In this document: positions 34,679-44,892 of the stretch, piece by piece | Numbering within the stretch: the first letter of the stretch is position 1 | How the letters are laid out: every line of letters begins with the position of its first letter | Assembly (NCBI RefSeq): GCF_904849725.1 | Contig: NC_058523.1 | Location: 337,879,948-337,943,947 of the forward strand | Direction of reading: 5' to 3' | Origin: Hordeum vulgare subsp. vulgare | Lineage: Eukaryota; Streptophyta; Magnoliopsida; Poales; Poaceae | Length of the DNA: 64,000 nucleotides | The notes under the pieces: model-generated | Databases searched by the model: none | The model's input: the letters and a program-made list of their open reading frames with translations, nothing else | What the model was told of the DNA's origin: nothing | Made by a program: the position numbers and the translations under genes

Positions 34679-36488
34679 TGTTGGGGAACGTCGCATGGGA
34701 AACAAAAAATTTCCTACGCGCACGAAGACCTATCATGGTGATGTCCATCTACGAGAGGGGATGAGTGATCTACGTACCCTTGTAGATCATACAGCAGAAG
34801 CGTTAGTGAACGCGGATGATGTAGTGGAACGTCCTCACGTCCCTCGATCCGCCCCGCGAACAATCCCGCGATCAGTCCCACGATCTAGTACCGAACGGAC
34901 GGCACCTCCGCGTTCAGCACACGTACAGCTCGACGATGATCTCGGCCTTCTTGATCCAGCAAGAGAGACAGAGAGGTAGAAGAGTTCTCCGGAAGCGTGA
35001 CGGCGCTCCGGAGGTTGGTGATGACCTTGTCTCAGCAGGGCTCCGCCCGAGCTCCGCAGAAACGCGATCTAGAGGAAAAACCGTGGAGGTATGTGGTCGG
35101 GCTGCCGTGGAAAAGTCGTCTCAAATCAGCCCTAAAACCCCACTATATATAGGAGGGAGGGAGGGGAGGAGGCAACCTCAAAACCTAATGGTTTGGCCGA
35201 AATTGGAAGTGGAGGAGTCCTACTCCAATCCTACTTGGAGTAGGATTCCACCTTCCCACTTGGAAACTCTTTCCACCTTGTGTTTTTTCCTTCTCAAACC
35301 TTATGGGCCTTAGTGGGAACTTATTCCAGCCCACTAGGGGCTGGTTTATCTCTTCCCATAGCCCATGAGACCCCTTGGGGCGTGACACCCCTCCCGATGG
35401 TCCCCGGCACCCCTACCGGCACTCCCGGTACACTACCGATGAGCCCGAAACTTTTCCAGTAATGCACGAAAACCTTCCTGTAACCAAATGAGGTCATCCT
35501 ATATATCAATCTTCGTTTCCGGACCATTCCGGAAACCCTCGTGACGTCCGTGATCTCATCCGGGACTCCGAACAACATTCGGTCACCAACCATATAACTC
35601 AAATACGCATAAAACAACGTCGAACCTTAAGTGTGCAGACCCTGCGGGTTCGAGAACTATGTAGACATGACCCGAGAGACTCCTCGGTCAATATCCAATA
35701 GCGGGACCTGGATGCCCATATTGGATCCTACATATTCTACGAAGATCTTATCGTTTGAACCTCAGTGCCAAGGATTCATATAATCCCGTATGTCATTCCC
35801 TTTGTCCTTCGGTATGTTACTTGCCCGAGATTCGATCGTTAGTATCCGCATACCTATTTCAATCTCGTTTACCGGCAAGTCTCTTTACTCGTTCCGTAAT
35901 ACAAGATCCCGCAACTTACATTAAGTTACATTGCTTGCAAGGCTTGTGTGTGATGTTGTATTACCGAGTGGGCCCCGAGATACCTCTCCGTCACATGGAG
36001 TGACAAATCCCAGTCTCGATCTATACTAACTCAACGAACACCTTCGGAGATACCTGTAGAGCATCTTTATAGTCACCCAGTTACATTGCGACGTTTGATA
36101 CACACAAAGCATTCCTCCGGTGTCCGTGAGTTATATGATCTCATGGTCATAGGAACAAATACTTGACACGCAGAAAACAGTAGCAACAAAATGACACGAT
36201 CAACATGCTACGTCTATTAGTTTGGGTCTAGTCCATCACATGATTCTCCTAATGATGTGATCCCGTTATCAAGTGACAACACTTGCCTATGGCCAGGAAA
36301 CCTTGACCATCTTTGATCAACGAGCTAGTCAACTAGAGGCTTACTAGGGACAGTGTTTTGTCTATGTATCCACACAAGTATTGTGTTTCTAATCAATACA
36401 ATTATAGCATGGATAATAAACGATTATCATGAACTAAGAAATATAATAATAACTAATTTATTATTGCCTCTAGGGCATATTTCCAACA
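34679..36488 (-). repeat. 5' LTR of the Angela-type element
   Basis: Colinear, equal-length copy of 27875-29684. Ends at 36488, followed by the second GGTTC target copy (36489-36493). Confidence 0.95.
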
Positions 36489-36686
36489 GGTTCTTGGTGC
36501 GAAATGGCAGAAAGTCCTTGGGGGACATTGTACGGATATTGACCCTCTTTTCCTTGTGAGCGACCTTCTTGAAGGACTTCTTCTTGGGAGGCAGACCAGA
36601 CGTGGCAGACCCCTCGGGCGCCTTTGTGTTGCGAAACTGTTTGGACGCCGTGTCCCGTGGGGGGTTCGAACGGCGAGCAGAGCCAC
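36489..36686 (-). pseudogene. Copia-2 third ORF, 5' portion (candidate second exon)
   Basis: Minus-strand frame beginning at a splice acceptor candidate (TGTGTCACAG then GTGGCTCTG, exon edge 36686). It reads GGSARRSNPPRDTASKQF, a basic, low-complexity N-terminal region (PPKKKSFKKVAHKEKR), then SPKDFLPFRTK at the Angela insertion edge. The frame continues at 27874 in the same phase. Without splicing, an ATG 37 bases upstream of the acceptor could also open this frame. The spliced start is preferred because of the promoter, leader and phase-correct first exon at 37311-37320. Confidence 0.6.
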
Positions 36687-37310
36687 CTGTGACACAGACC
36701 ACAAAGCGAAAAAGAGGCGACAAGAAAAGTCAAGGCAATGAATCTTGAAAACACAGGAAAAGGAAACATGCATTGCTAAGCACAAAACAAAAAGAATACG
36801 CCGTGAATGCTCCTGGCGGTAGTACCGCCACCCCTGGCGGTAGTACCGCTGGGGGTCATGGCAGTAGTACTGCTACCCCTGGCGGTAGTACCGCTGGACT
36901 CCTAGCGGTAGTACCGCTACCCCCTGGCGGTAGTACCGCTGGGGGGTTTGACTTTCAGATCTGACATATAAAACTCGTTTTCGAGGGCATGGACTGAATA
37001 TGAACACTAAGACGTACACCCCAGCCCTACTGTCATGAGGAACACATAGTAACAAGAGGTACAAACATGCCTTGCAAGATAGAGCACGTTTTAGATCTAA
37101 TCCAAAAGTTCAGGTATTCGATCTAAGACGATGAAATCCTAAAGCATGGCAGCAATCATAACAACAAACCATCGGACCTATACTCCCCTCAAAGATTTCC
37201 TTCATGACATCCAATAACTAGCCATAGGATCAACAAGATGAATCCAATCCCCAATGCTCCTAACCCTAGAACACGAAGAACAACCAAATAGAAGAAGGGA
37301 GGAGCTTTAC
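36687..37310 (-). other. Candidate intron of the Copia-2 third ORF transcript
   Basis: 624 nt on the minus strand with GTAAAG at the 5' end (37310) and a T-rich tract plus TGTCACAG at the 3' end (36687). It holds a six-unit palindromic array at 36813-36945. Phase 1 on both sides. Not tested against transcripts. Confidence 0.55.
36813..36945. repeat. Palindromic GCGGTAGTACCGC array A (inside the candidate intron)
   Basis: Six units of CTGGCGGTAGTACCGCTG type. The central base is G on the plus strand, while it is C in the LTR array, so the units are inverted relative to those in the LTR. The Gly-Ser-Thr-rich reading frame across it (36773-36964) is an artefact of the repeat. Confidence 0.85.
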
Positions 37311-37320
37311 CGGGATTCAT
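37311..37320 (-). other. Candidate first coding exon of the Copia-2 third ORF
   Basis: Minus-strand ATGAATCCCG followed by GTAAAG. Ten coding bases (three codons plus one base). Joined to 36686 the frame runs directly into the third ORF. It lies about 160 nt downstream of the TATA box at 37476-37484. Confidence 0.5.
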
Positions 37321-37500
37321 GGCTCTTGGAGGAGGAAGAAGAGATGAAGCAACCCTTCCACACCAACGGGGAGAAGGAGCTCCACGAAGAGAGATCCAAT
37401 CAGGGGGTTTTCGGGCTAGGGGAGGGAGGAGCCGCGAGGAAGAAGAAACAGGTTGAAAATCGGGCTCCCCCTCCCTTTATATAGCCCAAGGGGTACGATC
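37321..37500 (-). promoter_or_regulatory. Internal promoter and leader of the Copia-2 third ORF
   Basis: On the minus strand a TATA box GGGCTATATAAAGGGAGG at 37472-37489 is followed by a pyrimidine-rich leader (CTTCTTCCTC, CTCCTTCTCC) that leads to the ATG at 37320. Palindromic array B lies directly upstream (37501 onward). The LTR has the same order: palindromic array, CTATATAAAGGG, leader. This is inference from motif and layout. Confidence 0.6.
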
Positions 37501-37800
37501 CAGCGGTAGTACCGCTGGGGTACAGCGGTAGTACCGCTGACCTAGCGGTAGTACCGCTGGGGTGTAGCGGTAGTACCGCTGGGGTCCTGGCGGTAGTACC
37601 GCTCCCCCTGGCGGTAGTACCGCTCCCCCTCGAAACCCTAGAAATATTCTAGCCGGTCGTGTTAGATTTTGAATCCTGGCGGTAGTACCGCCATACCTGG
37701 CGGTAGTACCGCTGGGGTCCTGGCGGTAGTACCGCTACCCCTGGCGGTAGTACCGCTGGGGTCCTGGCGGTAGTACCGCTACCCTGGCGGTAGTACCGTT
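37501..37800. repeat. Palindromic GCGGTAGTACCGC array B, two blocks
   Basis: Six units at 37501-37625 and six at 37677-37800, separated by about 50 bp. The unit core GCGGTAGTACCGC is almost invariant. It lies immediately upstream of the internal TATA box in the element's orientation. Confidence 0.88.
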
Positions 37801-38181
37801 GTACATGTTTCAACACGGCTAAGGAAAACGGGAAACTTGGGCACATGACAAGTGAGTAAAAAGGGATGACTTTCAAGAAAATGTACTGACTTGTCATTGT
37901 ATATCCTCTCCTTTATACGCAAGAGAGGATGGAGGGGCGGTGGCCGAGGCCACCTATGTTTGAGACAATGGTATGACACTGCGAAGAATTATCCTTGGGT
38001 TCATGACCAATGCTCGTCTTTGAAGCACAAGTGCCATTTGACAATGGCTAAAGTGAAAGACTAGATTTATTTACGCATAATGGGGGGAGGGAGAGTTCAT
38101 TGAGAGAACAACACTCCCCCTATGTCCATGCCTACATCTAGACCAAGATGAAATGTAAAGTGAGGTGCAACATGCCTAGTT
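37801..38181. other. Spacer between Copia-2 pol and array B
   Basis: About 380 bp of unique sequence without a supported ORF. The stop of RNase H is at 38182-38184. Confidence 0.5.
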
Positions 38182-40005
38182 TCAATCCACATTACTTGAA
38201 TCAATGATATTTAGCTCATGCCTTAACTCCCGGAACCTTGCTTCATCTAGTGGCTTGGTGAAAATATCTGCAAGTTGCTCTTCAGTGTGGATGAAGTGAA
38301 TCTCAATATCACCTAGCTTGATATGTTCACGGATGAAGTGATGACGAATATCAATATGTTTGGTTTTGCTATGTTGCACTGGGTTGAGGGAAATCTTGAT
38401 GGCGCTTTGATTGTCACATAGAAGAGGCACTTTGTCACAAGTGACACCATAATCCTTTAAAGTTTGCCTCATCCATAGCAATTGTGCACAACAACTTGCA
38501 GCTGCTACATACTCAGCTTCGGTGGATGATAAGGAGACACAGTTCTGCTTCTTTGAAGACCAACTTACCAAAGAGCGACCAAGGAATTGGCACCCTCCAG
38601 ATCTTGACTTCCTCTCCATACAATCTCCAGCCCAATCTGAGTCAGAATAGCCAACTAGATTGAAGTTTGCTCCTTTGGGATACCAGAGGCCAAAGTTTGG
38701 GGTATGAGCCAAATATCGAAAGATTTGTTTGACAACCATGTAATGACTTTCTTTTGGTGCGGATTGAAACCGTGCACATATCCCTACACTCAACATAATA
38801 TCCGGTCTAGATGCACAGAGGTAAAGGAGGGATCCAATCATGGAGCGGTATACCTTTTGATCCACTGCTTTACCATTGGGATCACTGTCAAGCTTGCATC
38901 TGGTTGGCATGGGGAACTTGACCGGTTTGACATCTTCGAGCTCGAACCGTTTGAGCATGTCTTGAGTGTAGTTGTCTTGTTTGATGAATGTCCCTTCTAG
39001 ACCTTGTTTAATCTCGAACCCGAGGAAAAACTTCAACTCTCCCATCATGGACATCTCAAACTTCTCAGTCATTAGTGCAGCAAATTCTTCATTGAATGAA
39101 ATGTTAGGAGAGCCAAAGATAATATCATCAACATATAGTTGGCATATGAACAAATCCCATTTAACCCTCTTAGTAAAAAGAGTGGGATCAATCTTCCCAA
39201 TTTCAAACCAACAATCTTGTAATAACTCAGTAAGGTACTCATACCACGCGCGTGGGGCTTGTTTAAGGCCATAGAGTGCCTTATTGAGTTTGTACACATG
39301 ATTGGGGAGCTTGGGATGTTCGAATCCAGGGGGTTGTTTGACATATACCAACTCATTTAAAGGACCATTAAGAAATGCACTTTTCACATCCATTTTCTGT
39401 AATTTGAAGTTATGATGAGAAGCAAAAGCAAGTAACATGCGAATAGATTCTAGACGAGCAACAGGGGCAAAGGTTTCACCGTAGTCGATACCCTCGACTT
39501 GGGAGTAGCCTTGAGCCACCAATCTCGCCTTGTTTCGAATCACAATTCCATTTGCGTCTTGCTTGTTCTTAAATATCCATTTGGTCCCAATGACATTATG
39601 TTCCTTCGTTGGTCGAGGCACTAAATCCCAGACTTGGTTGCGCTCGAAGTTGTTAAGTTCTTCGTGCATGGCCATAAGCCAATCCTCATCATCGAGCGCT
39701 TCCTGTACCTGTTGAGGTTCACAATACGAGACAAACGCGTTATGCTCACAATAATTCCAAAGCTGTTGACGGGTAGATACTCCCCTTTTTAAACTACCAA
39801 GAACATTCTTCATAAGATGTGACTTGGCTTTCAGCTTGTTCGCATTCTTGGCTGCTCGACGCTCCAAGAGTTCTTCATTAGATAACGGGAGCATCGACTT
39901 GTATCTTTTGTTTGCCCTTGCGTCTTGAGCCGGTTGTTGGAGCTCCAGATGGGAATTGTGAAACAGTCTCCTGATCATTTTGTCCTTCGACTTGAGCAGG
40001 TTCAC
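38182..40005 (-). pseudogene. Copia-2 pol, reverse transcriptase and RNase H (607 codons open)
   Basis: Converts element RNA to DNA. The frame is open for 607 codons. Copia RT motifs in order: [28 protein letters not shown] (about residues 110-140), [79 protein letters not shown] and the catalytic YVDDIIFG with the Asp pair at 39124-39129 (residues 293-294). RNase H follows: [59 protein letters not shown]. All expected catalytic residues are present. It overlaps the upstream integrase frame by about 130 bp in a different phase, so a frameshift between them must lie in 39878-40005. Confidence 0.92.
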
Positions 40006-41635
40006 TAGTTTGATCTTGTATTAGTGGTTGCTCTTGATTTTGATCTTGTGCTGGTTCAGGGTCCGGTAGTAGTGCTTGAATATCATGGGGCATATCACCA
40101 TTGTTAGGCAATTGATCTTGACCGTGAGCTTGATCAACTTGTTGAGAGTCTTCTCTTTGTTCATCGGAAGCGTGTGGGGCTTGTGGGGGTGATGGCTCCA
40201 CTTGAGTAGAGCATTGTCCTTCTCCTTCGGCCACAAGGGGTTCCTCAATGGGGAGTATTTGACCAATCCCCATTCTTCTTATGGCTTCCGGAGGTATTTC
40301 ATCACCTATATCACAAAGACCACTTTGCTCCACTTGGGAGCCATTATTTTCGTCAAACTCTACGTTACACGTCTCCTCAATTAGTCCAGTGGACTTGTTG
40401 AGGACACGGTAAGCATGAGAGTTTGTAGCATAACCAACAAAGATACCCTCATGTGCTCTAGAATCAAATTTAGCTAACCGAGCTCCCTTTTTAAGAATGA
40501 AACACTTAAAACCGAATACCCGGAAGTACTTGAGATTGGGCTTGTTTCCAGTTAGAATCTCATACGGAGTCTTGTTCAAGCCTTTGCGGATGTAGAGCCG
40601 ATTGGACGCATGACATGCTGTGTTGATGGCCTCTACCCAGAAGTTGTATGGAGATTTGAATTCTGCCATCATTGTTCTTGCAGCGTCTATCAAGGTCCGG
40701 TTCTTCCTTTCTGCCACGCCGTTTTGCTGAGGGGTATATGGTGCAGAATATTGGTGCTTTATTCCCTCATCACCTAGAAACTCATCTAGGGTGTAGTTCT
40801 TGAACTCGGTGCCGTTGTCACTCCTAATCATCAAGATCTTTGCTTCATGTTGACGTTGCGCTTCATTAGCAAAGTTGATGACTGTTTGTTGAGTTTCACT
40901 CTTCCTTTTGAAGAAATATACCCAGGTATATCTTGAGTAGTCGTCAACAATCACTAAGCAATATTTTCTGCCTCCAAGACTATCAAATGTTGGAGGACCA
41001 AACAGATCCATATGGAGGAGTTCCAATGGCCTCTTAGTGTAGATAAGAGTCGTTGGACGATGAGCAGTTTCATGAATCTTTCCTTCAATGCAAGCACTGC
41101 AAACATGATCTTTAGCAAAGCTCACATTTGTTAGTCCACGAACATGGTCCCCTGTCAGGAGACTTTGCAAAGATCTCATATTGACATGAGCTAAACGGCG
41201 ATGCCAAAGCCAGCCCACGTCAACTTTAGCCATTAAACATGTCGCAGTCTTAGTGGGTCGCCTTGAGAAGTTCACCACATAGAGACCATTTTCGACATGT
41301 CCAACATAGGCTACTTTAAGAGTCTTGCTCCTTAGGAGGACCACAGTGTCAATATTAAAGAAAGTGGAAAAACCCATGATTGCAAGTTGACGAACTGAAA
41401 GTAAATTGTAGGCAAGTGACTCAACAAGCATGACCTTCTCAATAGATAAATCTTGAGAGACGACCACCTTACCAAATCCCAATACCTTTGACGAGGATGC
41501 ATCGGCGAATTGGACATGGGTGGGCATAGATGGAGAAGGATGCAAATCCACCACTAAGTCCTTGCTTCCGGTCATATGATTTTTTGCTCCACTATCGAGC
41601 AACCATGACACCCCACCGGAAGCAAACTCCTGCAA
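39878..41635 (-). pseudogene. Copia-2 pol, protease and integrase (585 codons open)
   Basis: Starts close to the protease active site WLLDSGAKNHMTG (Asp at about residue 14). The GAG-pre-integrase finger LWHRRLAHVNMRS...CSACIEGK is near residue 145-185, and the integrase core has LLHMDLFGP, IRSDNGTEF and TPQQNGVAERKNR with the D,D,E positions present. The C-terminal GKLAKFDSRAHEGIFVGY-like region follows, with an acidic, Gln/Pro-rich linker to the reverse transcriptase. The frame is +1 relative to the gag frame and to the RT frame, so two frameshifts bracket it. The first lies between the gag stop at 41640 and 41635. Confidence 0.92.
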
Positions 41636-41639
41636 AAGA

Positions 41640-43526
41640 TCAAGGCTTGGTTTTAGGTACCCATTTTTTAATGGGTCCTTTCATGTTAGAGACAAGGGTC
41701 TTAGGAACCCAGATAGCCCATTCAATATTTTCATCGTAGGAACCAACAAATCTGGCATAAACATGCCCATCACTAGCACAACATAAAACATAAGAAGAAT
41801 TGAGTTTGCCGGCTGTGTTAGTAGGAGCAATTTTGCCCGTATTGGGGTTCCCATAGTCCACCTTGTTCCTGTTCACCTTCTGAGTCCCCTCACCCTCTTT
41901 GACAAAGATGTCCATGAGGGTGAGAGATCGTTTGTTCTTGTTATTCCTTTTACCTTTTGACTTGGAGGTAAGTCCGAGTCCTTCCTTTCCTACAACACCC
42001 TTTTGAGTGCTCAAGAGATCGTTCAGACTCTTCTCACCTTGTCTGCATGCCACAAGGCCCTTCTCAAGTTTCTCCTTTAACTTGGCACTTTCCTCCATAA
42101 GATGAACATGCTCACAACAAGGGTTAGTTGCACAAGTATTATCAATTAACACAAAGGGAGGACAAGTAGAGATCTCCTTGGTAAGCTTTGCTTGGAGTTG
42201 ATCATGGGACTCTTTCAGAGAGAAATGAACACCTTTCAAGGCTTTGTGGGCCTTGTCAAGTATGTCAAACTCTTCTTTGAGTCTGTCACGGCCAACTTCA
42301 AGAGCATACTTTTCAGATTTAAGCATGCGAGTAAGAACAACATCATGATCTAGTTTCTTTTGCATTTTAGCGCAGTCATCGTTATATGACTCCTCAAGAG
42401 CCAAACGAAGAGTGCGCTCTTCTTCTAGAGCACTAGATAATTCGGCAATTTCATCGGCATAGTCACGGCTATGTCCCTGTAGCTCGGAGATAGTCTCCTC
42501 ATGAGACTCAATGAGGTCAGTGGCCTCACCCAGTTGTTCCAAGAGAGCAACAAAGTGCTTCTTGGGTTCTCCCTTAATAGTGCATAGAAACTTATCAAGA
42601 TCATGCTCATTAAGCTCTCCAACATCACTACCTTCTACGCAATTTAACAATGAAGGAGTAGAAGAAATGTTGGTCTTAATGATGGGAGTTACCTGATTGG
42701 TACCTTTTGCCATGAGGCACTTGGTGATGTGGTTCTCGTTGGGGGCGTTGAAGAGAGACACCTTCTGGGAAGAGGTAGTGGCGATAGCAACAGTTGCCGT
42801 TGCCACTGCATCATCCTCATCGCCATCGTCATCAGAAGGATACTCCTCCAGGGCCACCATCCCTTTTGGGTGAGGTTTCTTCACAAAGTTGTTCTTGATT
42901 GGAAATGATTTGGTTTTGTCTTTGCGAATTAGCTTGCCTCTGTTGTCTTCCCTCTTCTCATAGGAACATTCTGCCACGAAGTGACTCACGTTGCCACAGT
43001 TATAACATGTCCTCACTCGTTGTTTGGGTTTGAATCCACTCGAGTTGTTCTTGTTGAAGGTGGGTCTTGAGTTCCTTTTATTTCCCCAGAATTGCCTTGA
43101 TGCAAGAGCCATGTGCTCATGATAAGCATACCTTGTGTCTTCAGGGCAGCTCTCCTCTTCCTCCTCTTCTTCTTCTTCTTCAAGCATTGCTCTTGCTTTC
43201 AACGCAAGGTTGGGTGAAGTGGTTTTTGATCGGACACGAGCAAGTGCATTGTCGGCTGTTTCGTTCATGATTGACATTGCAATGAACTCATCCAACACTT
43301 CACTGGAAGACAAGGAGTGGAAGTCTGGCCGCTGACGAATGACAGATGACATGGCTTTATTGAAAGGCATGATGGCTTTGAGAAACTTGCGCTTGACCCA
43401 TGTATCATCCACATCCTTACTCCCATGATCCTTTAGTGCCACAGCTATAGCAGTCACCCTCCGATAGAGATCACGAGGGTCCTCATCTTCCTTCATCACA
43501 AACTCATCGGCCTTATCAAGTATCAC
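41640..43526 (-). pseudogene. Copia-2 gag, main part (628 codons open)
   Basis: Capsid and nucleocapsid part. UBN2/gag text (DLYRRVTAIAVALKDHGSKDVDD, KRKFLKAIMPFNKAMSSVIRQ) occupies residues 18-70. A poly-Glu tract follows (about residues 116-126), then a CCHC zinc knuckle CYNCGNVSHFVAEC at about residue 172, a long coiled coil with EELRS-type heptads (about residues 320-480), and ARFVGSYDENIEWAIWVPKTL near the end. It is in the same frame as 43539-44183, separated by one in-frame TGA. Confidence 0.88.
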
Positions 43527-43538
43527 TTCATAGTTGGA

Positions 43539-44183
43539 TCATTGAATACTTGAGCTTCCCTTGTACAGTACCATAATATGCTCCCAACAATCCTTGGCCA
43601 ATGTGAAGGGACGCAAGTGGGGAAGATCTTCAGGTGGTACAGCAGACTGGAGAATAAACAACGCAGAGTGATTATATTGATTGTCTGCATCTTCTCTTGG
43701 AGTGAGGTTGCTTGGGTCATGGGGATAATATCCTTGCTCGATAATTCTCCACAAGTTTGTTGAGCTGTGATTCAAATGAGACTTAATATAAAATACCCAG
43801 TTAGCAAAGTCACCTTTCACAAGTTTAGGAGGAGGACCAACAGGATTAAGACGAGGTGCGAGAACGGGTCCTCCATATGTCATGGGAGGTGGAACCGAAG
43901 CATATGTTCCAGTCCCATCCTTTTCGTGAGGTGAAGCAGGTTGCATACCTTTAGCCGCTTCCTTAGAGGAGTTGGCCTCCGAATCGGAAATGGTGGGTTT
44001 AACCACTAAAGCCGGTTCGGGTGAACTTTTAAGACCATCAATTAATTCTTTAAGCATGGTTTTGACTTCGCTCGTCAAGGACGTCTTGAGGGTGGCCATA
44101 GTCGTATTCAAGTCGTCCCTTGTGGCCGAAGTCAAGTCCATGTCCTCGGGTTGCCCACGGTTAACTTCCTCTCCGCCTTCCAT
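43539..44183 (-). pseudogene. Copia-2 gag, N-terminal part (214 codons)
   Basis: Starts at the ATG only about 38 bases from the primer site, MEGGEEVNRGQPEDMDL..., and includes the gag motif LVKGDFANWVFYIKSHLNHSSTNLWRIIEQGYYP (about residues 122-155) and KDCWEHIMVLYKGSSSIQ. It ends at TGA 43539-43541. The next codons continue in the same frame with SNYEV...DKADEF, so the TGA is a point change in a continuous gene. A CGA to TGA change (methylated-CpG decay) would explain it, because the context CAA TGA TCC usually reads Q-R-S in this family. Confidence 0.85.
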
Positions 44184-44220
44184 ACTCTTCGGGTGGTTAA
44201 ACCCTTAATAAAGAGACGTG

Positions 44221-44232
44221 GCTCTGATACCA
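44221..44232 (-). other. Primer binding site of Copia-2, initiator tRNA-Met
   Basis: Minus-strand TGGTATCAGAGC with the extension CACGTCTC, two bases inside the 5' LTR. Confidence 0.92.
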
Positions 44233-44234
44233 AT

Positions 44235-44892
44235 TGAAAGGATCGATATGGTTGGCTAGAGGGGGGTGAATAGACAACGACCACTTTTTAATTAATCTTA
44301 ACAAGTTAAGGTAAACACTATACGGGTTCACAAATAATATGACAAAGGGGTGAACCCTATAGAACCTAACAACTAGAGCTATTAAGACAAGTAAGATATA
44401 GTCACAAGCAAAAGCAAATACAAAGTAAAGGTTAGAGATAACCACAAGTGGAACCGATGGAGACGAGGATGTGTTACCGAAGTTCCTTCCCTTTGACAGG
44501 AAGTACATCTCCGTTGGAGCGGTGTGGAGGCACAATGCTCCCCAAAAAGCCACTAAGGCCACCGTATTCTCCTCACGCCCTCGCACGATGCAAGGTACCG
44601 TGATTCCACTATAGGTGCCCTTGAAGGCGGAGACCGAACCTTTACAAACAAGGTTGGGGCAACTCCACACAAAGCTTGGAGGCTCCCAACTAAACCACGA
44701 AGCTTCACCACAATGGAATATGGCTTCGAGGTGACCTCAACCATCTAGGATGCTCAAACACCCAAGAGTAACAATATCCGCAAGGGATTGGTGGGGGAAT
44801 CAACTTTTCTCTTGGTGGAAGTGTGGATCTAGGCCTTCTCAACCAATCCCTAAAGAATCAACAAGTTTGATTGGCTAGGGAGAGAGATCGGC
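44235..44892 (-). repeat. Truncated 5' LTR of Copia-2
   Basis: 658 bp matching 25034-25692 with about 7 substitutions. It stops at GAGAGAGATCGG and is joined to Gypsy-X internal sequence. The missing half holds U3, the palindromic array and the TATA box, so this LTR cannot drive the element. Confidence 0.92.

Larger units (their letters stand above)
27875..36488 (-). mobile_element. Angela/BARE-1/WIS-type Copia element, complete with TSD, coding region decayed
   Basis: 8,614 bp, minus orientation, two 1,810-bp LTRs of equal length, iMet primer site and polypurine tract in place, exact GGTTC duplications. By eye the LTRs differ at about 32 positions (about 1.8%) with no length change. The internal 5 kb has no frame longer than about 120 codons, and the readable pieces are out of frame with each other. 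So the copy is young in structure but already dead in coding, and must have moved using enzymes from another copy. Confidence 0.95.
25034..44892 (-). mobile_element. Copia-2: Maximus/SIRE-type Copia element with third ORF, 5' LTR truncated
   Basis: Minus-strand element. From its 5' end (right): truncated LTR 44235-44892, iMet primer site 44221-44232, gag-pol 44183-38182, internal promoter region about 37800-37300, third ORF 36686-26690 (interrupted by the Angela element), polypurine tract 26377-26390 and 3' LTR 25034-26376. The third ORF after pol is a hallmark of the SIRE/Maximus lineage. The 658 bp shared by both LTRs differ at about 7 positions by eye (about 1%) plus one G-run length change, so the insertion is recent. 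The flanks have no target duplication because the right LTR is cut. Confidence 0.88.

Noticed and set aside
36773..36964. Gly-Ser-Thr repeat protein
   Set aside because: It is the translation of the palindromic array and sits in a candidate intron.
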